A stretch of DNA of 64,000 nt, taken from positions 40,618,581 to 40,682,580 of the forward strand of contig OX442314.1 in the NCBI GenBank assembly GCA_949358305.1, in the 5' to 3' direction. The translations under genes and the position numbers were made by a program. Every line of letters begins with the position of its first letter. Within the stretch, counting starts at the first letter, position 1. The stretch comes from Strigamia acuminata. Its lineage: Eukaryota > Arthropoda > Chilopoda > Geophilomorpha > Linotaeniidae. This document shows positions 20,844 through 30,187 of this stretch, one piece after another. The notes under the pieces were generated by a model that did not search any database, had not been told where the DNA came from, and saw only the letters and a list, made by a program, of their open reading frames with translations.

Positions 20844-22445
20844 ATGCCAGCGACCAGAACTGGTAAGACCACGTGGGACTCTCCTGCACCTAATTCTTTC
20901 ACACCCGCAACGGATTCAGATTTGAACGACTCGGATAATAATTCGATTGCTTCTTCAAACGACAATATGTCAAGTCCTAAAGTTAAATTGTTGGATCAAG
21001 CGATGCTTGAAACGACTTGCAACGTCTTTAATCTAGTTATCGATGATATGACAACCTACGAAGTGTGGGAAGACACGCTTCTGAAAGTAGCCGATCACTT
21101 GGTGGAACTCCAAGACAAATCGGATAGCACTATGCGTCAATTAACGCAAACGCGCACGGAATTCGGTGATATTAGCGACCGGTTAACTCATGCTTTGCAG
21201 GAGTTGGACTCTACGAAATTATCGAATGAAAGCTTGTTGAAGATGATAGCTAGTCAAAAAGCTATCGTTGACAGCGTGGTGGCGGCTGGACAATCGAATT
21301 TGAGAGCACAATCTGCAATCTCAAACACGATTTCTCCCACCGTGACAACACCAAACTCTGGATCCAGCACAGGCTCAACGCCTACGACTGGAAATCCTCT
21401 TTTTCTGGCTTGGGGAGAAAAGTTTCTTCACAAAACTGACCAGGCTATGCCTGCTCCCAGGCCAATGGATGAAGTAGAGCTAAGTAAACGAGTCAAATCC
21501 ATTGGAATTGAAGCGTTTGCAGGGGACAAAACGAAAGCTAAGTCTTTCCTTATTGATTTAAAACGTTCTCTACGCTTTGCTTTGCCCTATCTGAACCAAG
21601 TGCTTGCTGAGCATTTGTTTAAGTTTTTCCGAGGAGATGCGGCCACATGGTTCTCTTCTCATGCCAAAACGAATTGGGAGGAATTCGAACATGAATTTAT
21701 CACCCATTTTCGTCCGAGCGATGCGCTGCTTTTAGCAGAAATCGCTAAAACACAGCAACTGTCTCATGAGTCTGCCACCCAAGTGGTGATAAGACTCGAG
21801 AAGTTATACGCTCAATTGACTATTCCTGTGCACGAGAGCCAGCAAATTCAAAAAGTGCTGGCAATTCTGCGCCCAGCGGCCAAAAACATGGTCGCAAATG
21901 CCATTAATTTGGAGAACACTTGGGCGTCGCTCAGGAGAGCCTGCATTGCTACGGAGGCCGCGATCATAAATCAGGAAACTGTGACAAATGCAGCAATCAT
22001 TGAGGCGGCAAAAACAGAAACTGTTACGCCAATTCAAAAATCCAACCAGCAAATGGTAACAATACCAAATGCTGCGGGTGGAGATAAACCGAAATTTGTT
22101 CCGTTTGGATTGAGAAATCCAAACAATAGAACACTGTTCCCTGCGCCTAAAAATGCTGCGATAGCAGCAACAAAGGCCGCAGAAGGCAACGAGAAGGCGC
22201 TAGTCCCGAGCAATAGGCTCAAAGATTATGCGACCAAACCAAGAGTTGGCGGTTGCTGGGGCTGCGGTGGCGCACACTTTGAAAGGGATTGCCCCCTTAA
22301 AGTGGAAGCCGCTAAAGCAGCAATGGAAACAATCGCCGCTGCCCAACACAGCATGATGCAGGCTATGCTTGCAGCCAATGAATTTGGTGGCTGGCCTGAC
22401 ATGGCGGGAAACGAGGAGTCGCAGTCGACAGAAACCCCCGAGTAA
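20844..22445 (+). CDS. family-A Gag
   Basis: 533 residues from ATG at 20844; the open frame extends upstream only through non-ATG codons. The N-terminus is Ser/Thr-rich. A coiled-coil-like stretch precedes a GNPLFLAWGEKF region. The capsid part (AATWFSSHAKTNWEEFEHEF, TQVVIRLEKLYAQLTIPVH) follows. A single CCHC-like knuckle CWGCGGAHFERDC (Cys-x2-Cys-x3-His-x4-Cys) lies near the C-terminus. Gag builds the particle and binds RNA. Pol starts in the -1 frame; a run of five C just before the gag stop (22435-22439) is a candidate slip site. Decayed relatives of this Gag occur at 39718 and 48551. Confidence 0.9.
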   Translation: MPATRTGKTTWDSPAPNSFTPATDSDLNDSDNNSIASSNDNMSSPKVKLLDQAMLETTCNVFNLVIDDMTTYEVWEDTLLKVADHLVELQDKSDSTMRQLTQTRTEFGDISDRLTHALQELDSTKLSNESLLKMIASQKAIVDSVVAAGQSNLRAQSAISNTISPTVTTPNSGSSTGSTPTTGNPLFLAWGEKFLHKTDQAMPAPRPMDEVELSKRVKSIGIEAFAGDKTKAKSFLIDLKRSLRFALPYLNQVLAEHLFKFFRGDAATWFSSHAKTNWEEFEHEFITHFRPSDALLLAEIAKTQQLSHESATQVVIRLEKLYAQLTIPVHESQQIQKVLAILRPAAKNMVANAINLENTWASLRRACIATEAAIINQETVTNAAIIEAAKTETVTPIQKSNQQMVTIPNAAGGDKPKFVPFGLRNPNNRTLFPAPKNAAIAATKAAEGNEKALVPSNRLKDYATKPRVGGCWGCGGAHFERDCPLKVEAAKAAMETIAAAQHSMMQAMLAANEFGGWPDMAGNEESQSTETPE

Positions 22446-22480
22446 CTGACGACTGCGCTCTCACTATTGTGTTGATTCCA

Positions 22481-25400
22481 ATGGAAGAAGACATGGAGGA
22501 TGCGCTATTTGATGACATTTCATCCACAGAGCCAGATCCTCGCGTGGTTTTTTCCACAGAACCTGAAATCGATCATGTTAACGTTGCTTTAAAGACAGGA
22601 AAGAGTATTACTCCCCTGCCTTACTTCAAAGCAACACTAAACGGCTTAAAAGTCACCGCTCTGATGGATACTGGGGCAACCCATAGGTACATCAGCGGAG
22701 GAATGCTTAAAAAGCTAAACCTCTTGCACTTTATGACTCCATTTTTAGAAAATCGAGTTGTATACACTGGCGATAGGCCAACACGTCCAATCGGGACAAT
22801 CATGCTGTCACTCAAGTGGCGGGGTGGCGAAATCCCTGTGACATTTACTGTTCTTCCATCAGCTTCCAAATTTATATTATTAGGTTGCTCTTGGATTATC
22901 GAAAATAGGATTGTTCTCAATCTAACAGATCGAGAATATTTCTTTCTTGATTTTCCACATGACACATTTCCCTTCGACGACCCACCATCGCCTGAAGAAC
23001 TTGGAAATGCAATAATGGATCGATGGGATGCTTTGGTTGCAGAATCAAAGTCACCTTCTGTCTCCACGGCTGATTTGAGCCAGAGACTGTTAGCAAAAAG
23101 CAATTTGTCACCAAGGCAGAGATCTCAAATCTTAACTCTTGTAGAAAAATACAGACATGTGTTTAGTGACAAAGCTGGCTGCCACCCCACGTTGGAACAT
23201 CCAATTCCGACTGGAGATGCACCTTCATTTCGATGCAAAGACCGACCAATGAATCCCAAGAAAGCTGAGATTTATCGCGAATTGGTTGCTGAATTGCTGA
23301 GAGATGGTTGGGCCGAACCTTGCGAGGGGAGTTATAAAAATCCCCCCGTGATTGTTGCAAAGAAAGACGGAGGGTACCGCCTCTGTATTGACTTTCGCTG
23401 GCTAAATAAGATCACAATTGAGGACGTCTACCAGATGCCCTCAATTTCTATGATTTTGGCCTGTTTAGGTGGAAAAAAGTTCTTTTCTACTTTGGATTTA
23501 ACTAAAGGTTATTACCAAATAAAACTTAAATCAAGTGACAAGAAGAAAACTGCTTTTTCTACTTCTGATGGAACATACCAATTTACTCGTATGCCCTTCG
23601 GACTGTGCAATGCACCCAGTGCATTTCAAAGAATGATGGATCAAGTTCTTGGAACTGCACAACACAAGTGGGCACTCGCTTACCTCGATGATATTATCAT
23701 TTTTAGCGACTCATTTGAAGAACACCTTCAGCATTTAGATGACATATTGTCAAAATTAGATAAAAACAAATTGACAGCGAGTCCGTCAAAGTCATTTATT
23801 TGCCCTGAAGAATTAAACTTTCTTGGTTTCACGATGTCAAATGGGGGTTATAGCCCAAACAACGACAAAGTGGAAGCAATTTTAAATTATCCGACCCCTT
23901 CCAGTATAAAACAACTTCAGCGTTTTATTGGAATGGTGGGTTTCTATGCTGCTCTAATTCCAAAATTGAGTATTACTCAAAAACCATTCTTTGCCCTTCT
24001 AAAGAAAGATACAAAATGGGAATGGTCTGAAGAATGCAATGTTGCCTTCGAATATTTGAAAAATCAGCTTGCAAAAGGAATTGTGCTACCTCTGCCTGAT
24101 TTCGCTCGCAACTTTACCATCCATACAGATGCTAGTGGCGGCGGGCTCGGTGCAGTCCTCATGCAACTGGATAACCATGGTGCTTTAAGACCAGTTGCGT
24201 ACGCCAGCAGAACTCTGCAAGGCGCGGAAAACAACTACAGCACCACTGATTTGGAATGTTTAGCTGTGGTTTGGGCTGTTGATAAGTTCAAACCATACAT
24301 TGAATATTCTGAGTACCAAGTTGAGACTGACCATCATGCTCTGAGATTTCTCATGACAATGGAAAACCCAGCTGGAAGACTGGCTAGGTGGGCAATGAAA
24401 TTGCAGAATGAAAATTTCACCATCAAGTACCGAAAAGGCACCGACAATCAAGTCGCGGATGCCTTATCCAGAGTCTCTCTTGATAATGGCAATCCGTTAG
24501 AAGGAAAAGCAACTCTAACTGAGATTATAGAGCCTGTTGCTCTGGCATATCTCACCAATGAGACCGATTACCCGATGTCTTTCGAGAACATTATACAGCA
24601 GCGTGCAGATAAACATCTTTCAAAACTAATCGAATGGTTGGAATTGGATGATGGACAACCTCGACCAGAACTTCCTAAGTTCTTGGAAGAAAGGCAGTAC
24701 GACTGCACACTCACTAGAAAAGGAATGCTTATTATTTATGCACCTTTTAAAACTGATTTCTTTGTGGAGGAAGAGGATTTGGGAATTGGATTTAAAATCT
24801 TTATTCCACCATCTCTGCAACTCGCAGCACTTCAACTAATTCACGACCATCCGATGGCTGGTCACGGAGGAGTTGAAGTAACTCTAGAGCGATTGAAAAG
24901 AGTTTATTTCTGGCCTGGCATGCAAAAAGAAGTAAAACTTCATGTAGCAAGCTGCAATCGCTGCCAACGCTGCAAACCGATTCAGAGAAAACCAAAGGGA
25001 TTGATGGTCCCAACTTCTCCAAAAATTGGTCGTTTTGAGAAGATAGGAATCGATCTAATAGGTCCATTACCTAGAACCTCGAACAGAAATCGCTTCATTC
25101 TAGTTGTGGTGGATTATGCCACCGGCTGGATGGAAGCTACACCGCTGAGATCCGCTAAAATGACTGCAATTGCACCAATTTTAAAACGATTTTTCAGCTG
25201 TCATGGGTGCCCTCGTTTTATGTTGAGCGATAATGGCCCCCAATTCATTTCTGACGTGTTTCAGACTCTCTGTGACGATGCAGGGGTTGTACCAATTAAA
25301 GCAACGCCTTACCATCCCCAGACTAACCTGACTGAACGCGTAAACAGGAATATCAAGATTATGCTTCGAATTTTTACATTTGAGCACGATCACTGGGACA

Positions 25401-26176
25401 GATGCATTGACCAGATAAATTTTGCTTTGCACTCTGCCCCAAATGTGTCTACCGGTTTTACACCAGCAATGCTGACGTATGGCAAGGAATTGCGACCATT
25501 TTGGGATAATCGAGATGTGTCTTATGACACCCCATTCGACCCAAATAGGCCCTACGACGCTGTCAGAATGCTAGTCGCTAGACACCGTACTCTGATTGCT
25601 GCAGCTCTTAAAAATAAGAGTCTGGCCCAAGCAAAACAGAAAACTTACTACGATCAACACCGCAGCGACGATAAGTTCGAAATTGGAGATTTGGTTCTGC
25701 TAAAGACCCACCCATTGTCCAATGCTGCTAATCGATATGCTGCGTCCCTTGAGGATCGCTTTGAAGGACCTTATGTAATAACTAAAGTCTTTAACAACAA
25801 TGCGTATGCCCTTGCGAAACCAATAACTTTGCAAGCGAGGGGTACACACAACATTGTAAAACTCAGGAGATTCATCCCCTCAGAAGAAAAGGCTGAATGG
25901 CCCATTTTAGATAAGGAAGATGAAGAAGTTCTTGAAAACCAACCTGTGGACACTGGAACAGCAACAATATTGCCAACTCCAGTGCAACCAACGGAATCTG
26001 GTATCGCAACTAAGTTGCCAACACCAGTAAAACCTTTTGGGAAACCAAAAAGAATAAAACCCTTGCTGTTGCCACAAGTGGATTCACAAAAACCCACGAC
26101 GGCTCGACCAAAACCAAATTCGGACTCAAATAGACCTTCGAGAAATCACGTTTTACCGATCCGATATCGGGATTGA
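22481..26176 (+). CDS. family-A Pol polyprotein
   Basis: About 1231 residues from ATG at 22481; the frame is open upstream into gag, so frameshift expression is likely. Domains in order: protease (LMDTGATHRYIS, near residue 65), RT (LCIDFRWLN, TLDLTKGYYQI, MPFGLCNAPSAFQ, YLDDIIIFS), RNase H (IHTDASGGGLG, ETDHHALRF, DALSRV), integrase zinc module (HPMAGHGGVE ... CNRCQRCK), core D,D,E (IDLIGPLP, LSDNGPQF, TNLTERVNR) and a GPY/F-like EGPYVITKV. The tail is Pro/Lys-rich, with no chromodomain. Every catalytic residue I can check is present, and no internal stop occurs. Confidence 0.93.
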   Translation: MEEDMEDALFDDISSTEPDPRVVFSTEPEIDHVNVALKTGKSITPLPYFKATLNGLKVTALMDTGATHRYISGGMLKKLNLLHFMTPFLENRVVYTGDRPTRPIGTIMLSLKWRGGEIPVTFTVLPSASKFILLGCSWIIENRIVLNLTDREYFFLDFPHDTFPFDDPPSPEELGNAIMDRWDALVAESKSPSVSTADLSQRLLAKSNLSPRQRSQILTLVEKYRHVFSDKAGCHPTLEHPIPTGDAPSFRCKDRPMNPKKAEIYRELVAELLRDGWAEPCEGSYKNPPVIVAKKDGGYRLCIDFRWLNKITIEDVYQMPSISMILACLGGKKFFSTLDLTKGYYQIKLKSSDKKKTAFSTSDGTYQFTRMPFGLCNAPSAFQRMMDQVLGTAQHKWALAYLDDIIIFSDSFEEHLQHLDDILSKLDKNKLTASPSKSFICPEELNFLGFTMSNGGYSPNNDKVEAILNYPTPSSIKQLQRFIGMVGFYAALIPKLSITQKPFFALLKKDTKWEWSEECNVAFEYLKNQLAKGIVLPLPDFARNFTIHTDASGGGLGAVLMQLDNHGALRPVAYASRTLQGAENNYSTTDLECLAVVWAVDKFKPYIEYSEYQVETDHHALRFLMTMENPAGRLARWAMKLQNENFTIKYRKGTDNQVADALSRVSLDNGNPLEGKATLTEIIEPVALAYLTNETDYPMSFENIIQQRADKHLSKLIEWLELDDGQPRPELPKFLEERQYDCTLTRKGMLIIYAPFKTDFFVEEEDLGIGFKIFIPPSLQLAALQLIHDHPMAGHGGVEVTLERLKRVYFWPGMQKEVKLHVASCNRCQRCKPIQRKPKGLMVPTSPKIGRFEKIGIDLIGPLPRTSNRNRFILVVVDYATGWMEATPLRSAKMTAIAPILKRFFSCHGCPRFMLSDNGPQFISDVFQTLCDDAGVVPIKATPYHPQTNLTERVNRNIKIMLRIFTFEHDHWDRCIDQINFALHSAPNVSTGFTPAMLTYGKELRPFWDNRDVSYDTPFDPNRPYDAVRMLVARHRTLIAAALKNKSLAQAKQKTYYDQHRSDDKFEIGDLVLLKTHPLSNAANRYAASLEDRFEGPYVITKVFNNNAYALAKPITLQARGTHNIVKLRRFIPSEEKAEWPILDKEDEEVLENQPVDTGTATILPTPVQPTESGIATKLPTPVKPFGKPKRIKPLLLPQVDSQKPTTARPKPNSDSNRPSRNHVLPIRYRD

Positions 26177-26397
26177 CCGCTAGGTGACACTTCAAATCGG
26201 GAGACCCATTTGGACCAATCACAGACTGTTTACAAAACATCTGCGGTCCATACGCCAATTAAACGTTCGCGAAACGTCTTCCGGTTCTATACTTAGCCAC
26301 CACCATTCGTTGTCCAAATCACTTATTCGCTGCGATCGCCACTGACCAGTCGTGTGGAACTTCTCTGGAAAATCGAAACGAAAAGATTGGAAAAACG

Positions 26398-27663
26398 ATG
26401 GAAAATCACCGAAACAACGAATGGGTTCAGTGCCCAATCTGTAACGGCTTCGGCTACATCACGCTGTGGAATCTATCGCGGATCCCGTGCATGAACTGCG
26501 GCGGAGACGAAATCGTTCTGGCGGACCAACCACTCGAGGAATGGTTTGTCATGTTCATGACGCTGCCCGGTCAGCCGATTCCGCTGCACCACCGACATAT
26601 TAACTGGATGCGCGTCCGATCGCGCGCAGAACGCGAGAAGGAAATCGCAGACAGGGAACAAGCGCGTGTGGCGAATGCCACACCGACGGAACCCCCAAAG
26701 AAAAGACAGAAAACGGCAACGAAGAGCGTACGCTCTCAACCGCCGCCGACTGCCTCTACTAATATCTCTACGAAGAAACCCGCAGCGACGACGTCGCAGA
26801 AGGTTCTTCGTCCGCCACATAAGCCATTTGTGCTTAAAAAGAAGGCTGCCGAGGAGACAAAAGCGACCGTACAAAGTACCGTCGCCCAAGCTCCTCACCA
26901 ACCACCGACCGCCCGTCCAAACATTTCGGAGAAATTGCTGGAAATGAGACGGCTCGTGGCGATCGAAAATCCCACGTTGAGTGAACGAAGCGTGAATACC
27001 GAAGCAAAAATTCGGTACAGAGCGAAAAAACACGCGGACCATAGGGACCGAATGGCAAAAAGAGACGCCGAGAAAGCGGCTCATCAGCAATTGACTGCGC
27101 CATCGGCCACAATCACATCGAATGCGCCACGCGCACTCGTTAAGAAAATCCCAGCTCAAACGGAAAAAACTCCCGATGAGCTACGAACAGCTTGGGCGGG
27201 ACAGTACGGTCCTCAACCAATCCAAGGTATTGTGAACCTGATCCCGACCAAAGCCACGGCGGCCGCAATCGCTTTTCCAGCGGCCTGCCAACTACCGCAA
27301 ACGATGTTTGGTGCCAATACAGCGGCGACGCCGGCTGTCATTATGCCGCCGATGGTTGGAGAACGCCCGACGAACGTCGTGTTCCAGGGATTCGCGGATC
27401 CTCCACCAGTTTGCGACAACAATGTAGTCGCCACCGAAGCAACGATCGAGACCGCGATGCAGATTGACGGCGCACCGAACGAGGAGTCGCACACGCCGCC
27501 ACCACCACCGCCAGTCGTTCCCGAGCCCAAAGCTACCGCCGTGAAAAAGAAGTCGAATAAGAAGTCACGCAAGAAGCTAGCAGAAGAATTCGTCGACGAC
27601 AAAACTGAAGAAGAGCCAAAAACCGACGATACGCCACCCACACCGGGGAAATCGCTGCAGTGA
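26398..27663 (+). CDS. family-A third ORF, zinc-ribbon-like
   Basis: 421 residues, intact, in the position of env. The N-terminus has two Cys pairs (CPICNGFGYI, about 17 residues, CMNCGG) resembling a zinc ribbon. A basic stretch PKKRQKTATK may be a nuclear signal. The middle has a charged helix (AKKHADHRDRMAKRDAEK). The end is proline-run, Lys-rich and acidic. No signal peptide, membrane segment or furin-like site is visible, so an envelope role is unlikely. An acceptor-like TTCTATACTTAG precedes it at about 26298, which would allow expression from a spliced mRNA. A decayed relative lies at 54439-55823. Confidence 0.75.
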   Translation: MENHRNNEWVQCPICNGFGYITLWNLSRIPCMNCGGDEIVLADQPLEEWFVMFMTLPGQPIPLHHRHINWMRVRSRAEREKEIADREQARVANATPTEPPKKRQKTATKSVRSQPPPTASTNISTKKPAATTSQKVLRPPHKPFVLKKKAAEETKATVQSTVAQAPHQPPTARPNISEKLLEMRRLVAIENPTLSERSVNTEAKIRYRAKKHADHRDRMAKRDAEKAAHQQLTAPSATITSNAPRALVKKIPAQTEKTPDELRTAWAGQYGPQPIQGIVNLIPTKATAAAIAFPAACQLPQTMFGANTAATPAVIMPPMVGERPTNVVFQGFADPPPVCDNNVVATEATIETAMQIDGAPNEESHTPPPPPPVVPEPKATAVKKKSNKKSRKKLAEEFVDDKTEEEPKTDDTPPTPGKSLQ

Positions 27664-28161
27664 AGTTTTCGCCGCCGTTTTAAAGGAGATTTTGGCCAAG
27701 CCTGTTAAGACTTTTATAGTGCCAGAAATAATTTTTTTTTATTGTCAAAACAAGTTTTTTTTTATTATTAATTATTCCAAAGTGTTAAAATTAGCATACT
27801 TACCTTTTAATGTTAAATGGATTCAATAACTACAAATGTTAGATTTTAAAGTTCAAAAAGTGTTTTTTATTCATATATATTTTTAAATTACAAGTGTTAT
27901 TTTACATTTTTATTTTTCAATAGTGTTTAAATTGTACAAGTTTTCCATCCTGGGGGTAAGTGTGTGTGTGTTCCTTTGTAGTGTTGTTATTTTCCCAAGT
28001 GCATTCCTACCGGTGATCTTCGTTCTAGCTGATGGCTCGTCCGAAATATGGTCATCTGATAATCTGAAAAAAGAAAAGTAATGCGATGTGTTAACTTTCA
28101 ACAACCACTTCAGTGATTGCGTTGTACCCCCTCGTACTTACCTTTTTCCAGGGGGGGGAAA
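27664..28161 (+). other. family-A 3' internal end and polypurine tract
   Basis: Non-coding, AT-rich sequence after the third ORF, matching 1-352 in the truncated copy. It ends in the polypurine tract AGGGGGGGGAAA at 28150-28161, directly before the 3' LTR. Confidence 0.8.
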
Positions 28162-28784
28162 TGTGACCAGCTGCCCCTGCGCACGGGTCGCTGCACTGCA
28201 ACGGCAATGCACTTGGCGCAGCTCCAGCGCCTCTCGTATCTCGCGCAGCCTGTTGCGGTCCCCCGCAACCAGGTGGAGCTGCGGGCCTTTGGTCAAGCAG
28301 GATCGGGCCCCGGAAGTCGCCCTTCCGGAAGTGGTTGGTCCCCGTAGGGACAAGAGAGTTGTTGATCAACCAGCAAGGCGAACGGTCGCATCGCGACCGC
28401 CTCCGAAACTGGCTGCAAAGATAACCCGAACTATCGGCGTGGCGACGTTGTCGCCCGCCGGGACCTGAGCGTCCAGTTGCGCCACGTCCGCCGGACGTTA
28501 ACCGTAACTTCGGCGGCGTGGCCCAAAACCGATTACCGACCTCGTGTGTCATGGCGGCCGATGGCCGCCGTGCCACGCGGTCTGATTAGGGACGGTTCGA
28601 AGGAACCGCCGCCTTGGGAAATACACTATGGGACACTACAATCATACCCCTAGACATCTAATAAAGCCATAACTAAAACTATATTGTGTCTCCGTGTATT
28701 TCGTGGTTTGTTTTATCGTGTGTGTTGCGTCCAGCGCCTCCGTGGCTCTCCCCCGACCACGTGGCGTCCGTCCGAACACTCACA
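28162..28784 (+). repeat. 3' LTR of complete family-A element
   Basis: 623 bp, reading the same as the 5' LTR throughout. It ends ACTCACA at 28784 and is followed by AGTG of the target duplication. The hairpin array corresponds to that of copy 353-975 at offset 27809. Confidence 0.93.
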
Positions 28785-28975
28785 AGTGTTCGGATAGACG
28801 CCACGTGGTCAGGGGAGGGCCACGTGGTCAGGGGAGGGCCACGAGGCGCTGGACGCAACACACACAATGATAAATCCCACGAAATACAACAAAGACACAA
28901 GTTAAGGTTTTGGTTATTACTTTATTTGTTTGTCTAGGGGTATGTAATGGTGTCTTCAAGGTGTATTTCCATGTG
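28785..28975 (-). repeat. inverted, diverged family-A-like LTR remnant
   Basis: The reverse complement aligns with the last ~190 bp of LTR A: the aatacac..cactac region, TACCCCTAGACA (inverted at 28931-28942), an AATAAA-like signal, TTTCGTGG, GCGTCCAGCGCC, ACCACGTGGCG and CGAACACT. It differs at many positions and contains a duplicated ACGTGGTCAGGGGAGGGCC-type unit. Its first eight bases are at 17989-17996, separated by the whole family-A element. It forms an inverted repeat with the adjoining 3' LTR end. Confidence 0.8.
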
Positions 28976-30187
28976 TAACGGCGGTGTAGCTGCCGTTCCT
29001 GATTTGACCGCGTGTCACAACAATCGTGAGATCGCCATTTAAGTCAAACCCCTTATCTGCTAAAATCATGTCTCCTGGCTCACACTTTTCTAAAAACCCA
29101 GAGAGTTTGGTGATTTCTTTATCCGAAATATTTCCACCATATAAATCGGAAACAAAAGTCGTAACACCAGATGGAGAACATGCCACCAACGATTTTAAAG
29201 TATTTCTATTCTTGTAGCTGCTCCAAGTCAATTGTTGTGCCTCTGGATTACTTGGTTTTTCAATATTAATTTCTGTGCAATCAATAATTGCCCTCAGATC
29301 TGGGTATTTTACAGAAATTCGAGGAGGACAGCTGGATTTAATCACCTCTCTCGATGCCCAAATATCTAACTGTCTAAATTTAGCAGCAATAAGTCTTATC
29401 CAAGTATTAAATACTCTACTGACAAAGCTTTTACTTACACGCATTCTATTTGCTAAATCTTGAATACATAGATCACAACGCAATTTACAGAGAGTTAAAA
29501 AAAATTCATCTTCCCAAGATAATCTTTTTTTGGCACCTGGTTTATCTTTATCAACATTACTTATTTTTGGGTTTATTCCCCAGTAATTTATCTCATCAAC
29601 TTCATGAACAACTAATTTAAAACAGTGATCAAATTGTTTAGCAACAATTCATCATCACACTTTATATTCGCCACACAAAATGTTAATTTTGAAATAAGAC
29701 AATCTGCATCTGCTAATCGTGTTGTCAGATTAGCCTGAATCTGTCGTCCTTCTTCTAATTGCAACTTTAAATTTTTAATTTCATTTGCCATGTCATTAGT
29801 TTCGGAATTAATATTTTCGGGTTCTTCAATTTCTTCAACATTTTCTACGTCACTAAACACCTCATCGTTACTGGTGACTGCTGTTGAAGGTGAATTCAAA
29901 CTTGTAAATACTGACCGGTCCTGTGGTGATCGTCTTAACTTGGGCACTTTTGTGTACACAAAAATAGTTGGAACCGAAATCAGGATGTAAATTAACTCTA
30001 GTACCTCCAGGTACACGTTTGAAGCAGGAGTTTTCAAAATGTTTACTGCAAACACTTGAATTTTTAGTCAGGGGCAACTCATCTCTTTTCAAATTAATAA
30101 TCCACTGTGAAATGGCAGGTAATGAAAAGATAATTCCGTATTTTTTGTTGATGTACTCTTACAATCATAAGCAACACAATAACGCAT
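28972..30187 (-). pseudogene. THAP-DDE transposase, copy 2
   Basis: This fuller copy has the THAP start at 30187, linker (to about 29612) and DDE-4-like region down to 28972. After the shift near 29620 the frame reads LSWEDEFFLTLCKLRCD, LANRMRVSKSF, FNTWIRLIAAKF, then the first catalytic Asp in IIDCTEINIE, SYKNRNTLKSLVACSPSG, SDLYGGNISDKEI and LADKGFD. It is cut after that motif by the inverted LTR remnant. Such enzymes cut and paste the transposon ends. The same frame breaks as in copy 1 make it inactive. The order THAP, linker, DDE matches IS4EU/ISL2EU-like families. Confidence 0.8.

Larger units (their letters stand above)
17997..28784 (+). mobile_element. complete family-A Ty3/gypsy retrotransposon
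   Basis: 10,788 bp, bounded by 623-bp LTRs and a 4-bp duplication AGTG. Order: 5' LTR, primer site, 2.2-kb leader, gag, pol (protease-RT-RNase H-integrase), a third ORF, polypurine tract, 3' LTR. RT before integrase places it in Ty3/gypsy. The two LTRs read as identical and all three ORFs are uninterrupted, so the insertion is recent and may be competent. It landed 8 bp inside the end of an older, inverted LTR of the same lineage. Confidence 0.93.

Noticed and set aside
26398-27663. Calling the family-A third ORF an envelope gene
   Set aside because: No signal peptide, transmembrane segment, fusion peptide or cleavage site is visible; the position alone does not justify it.
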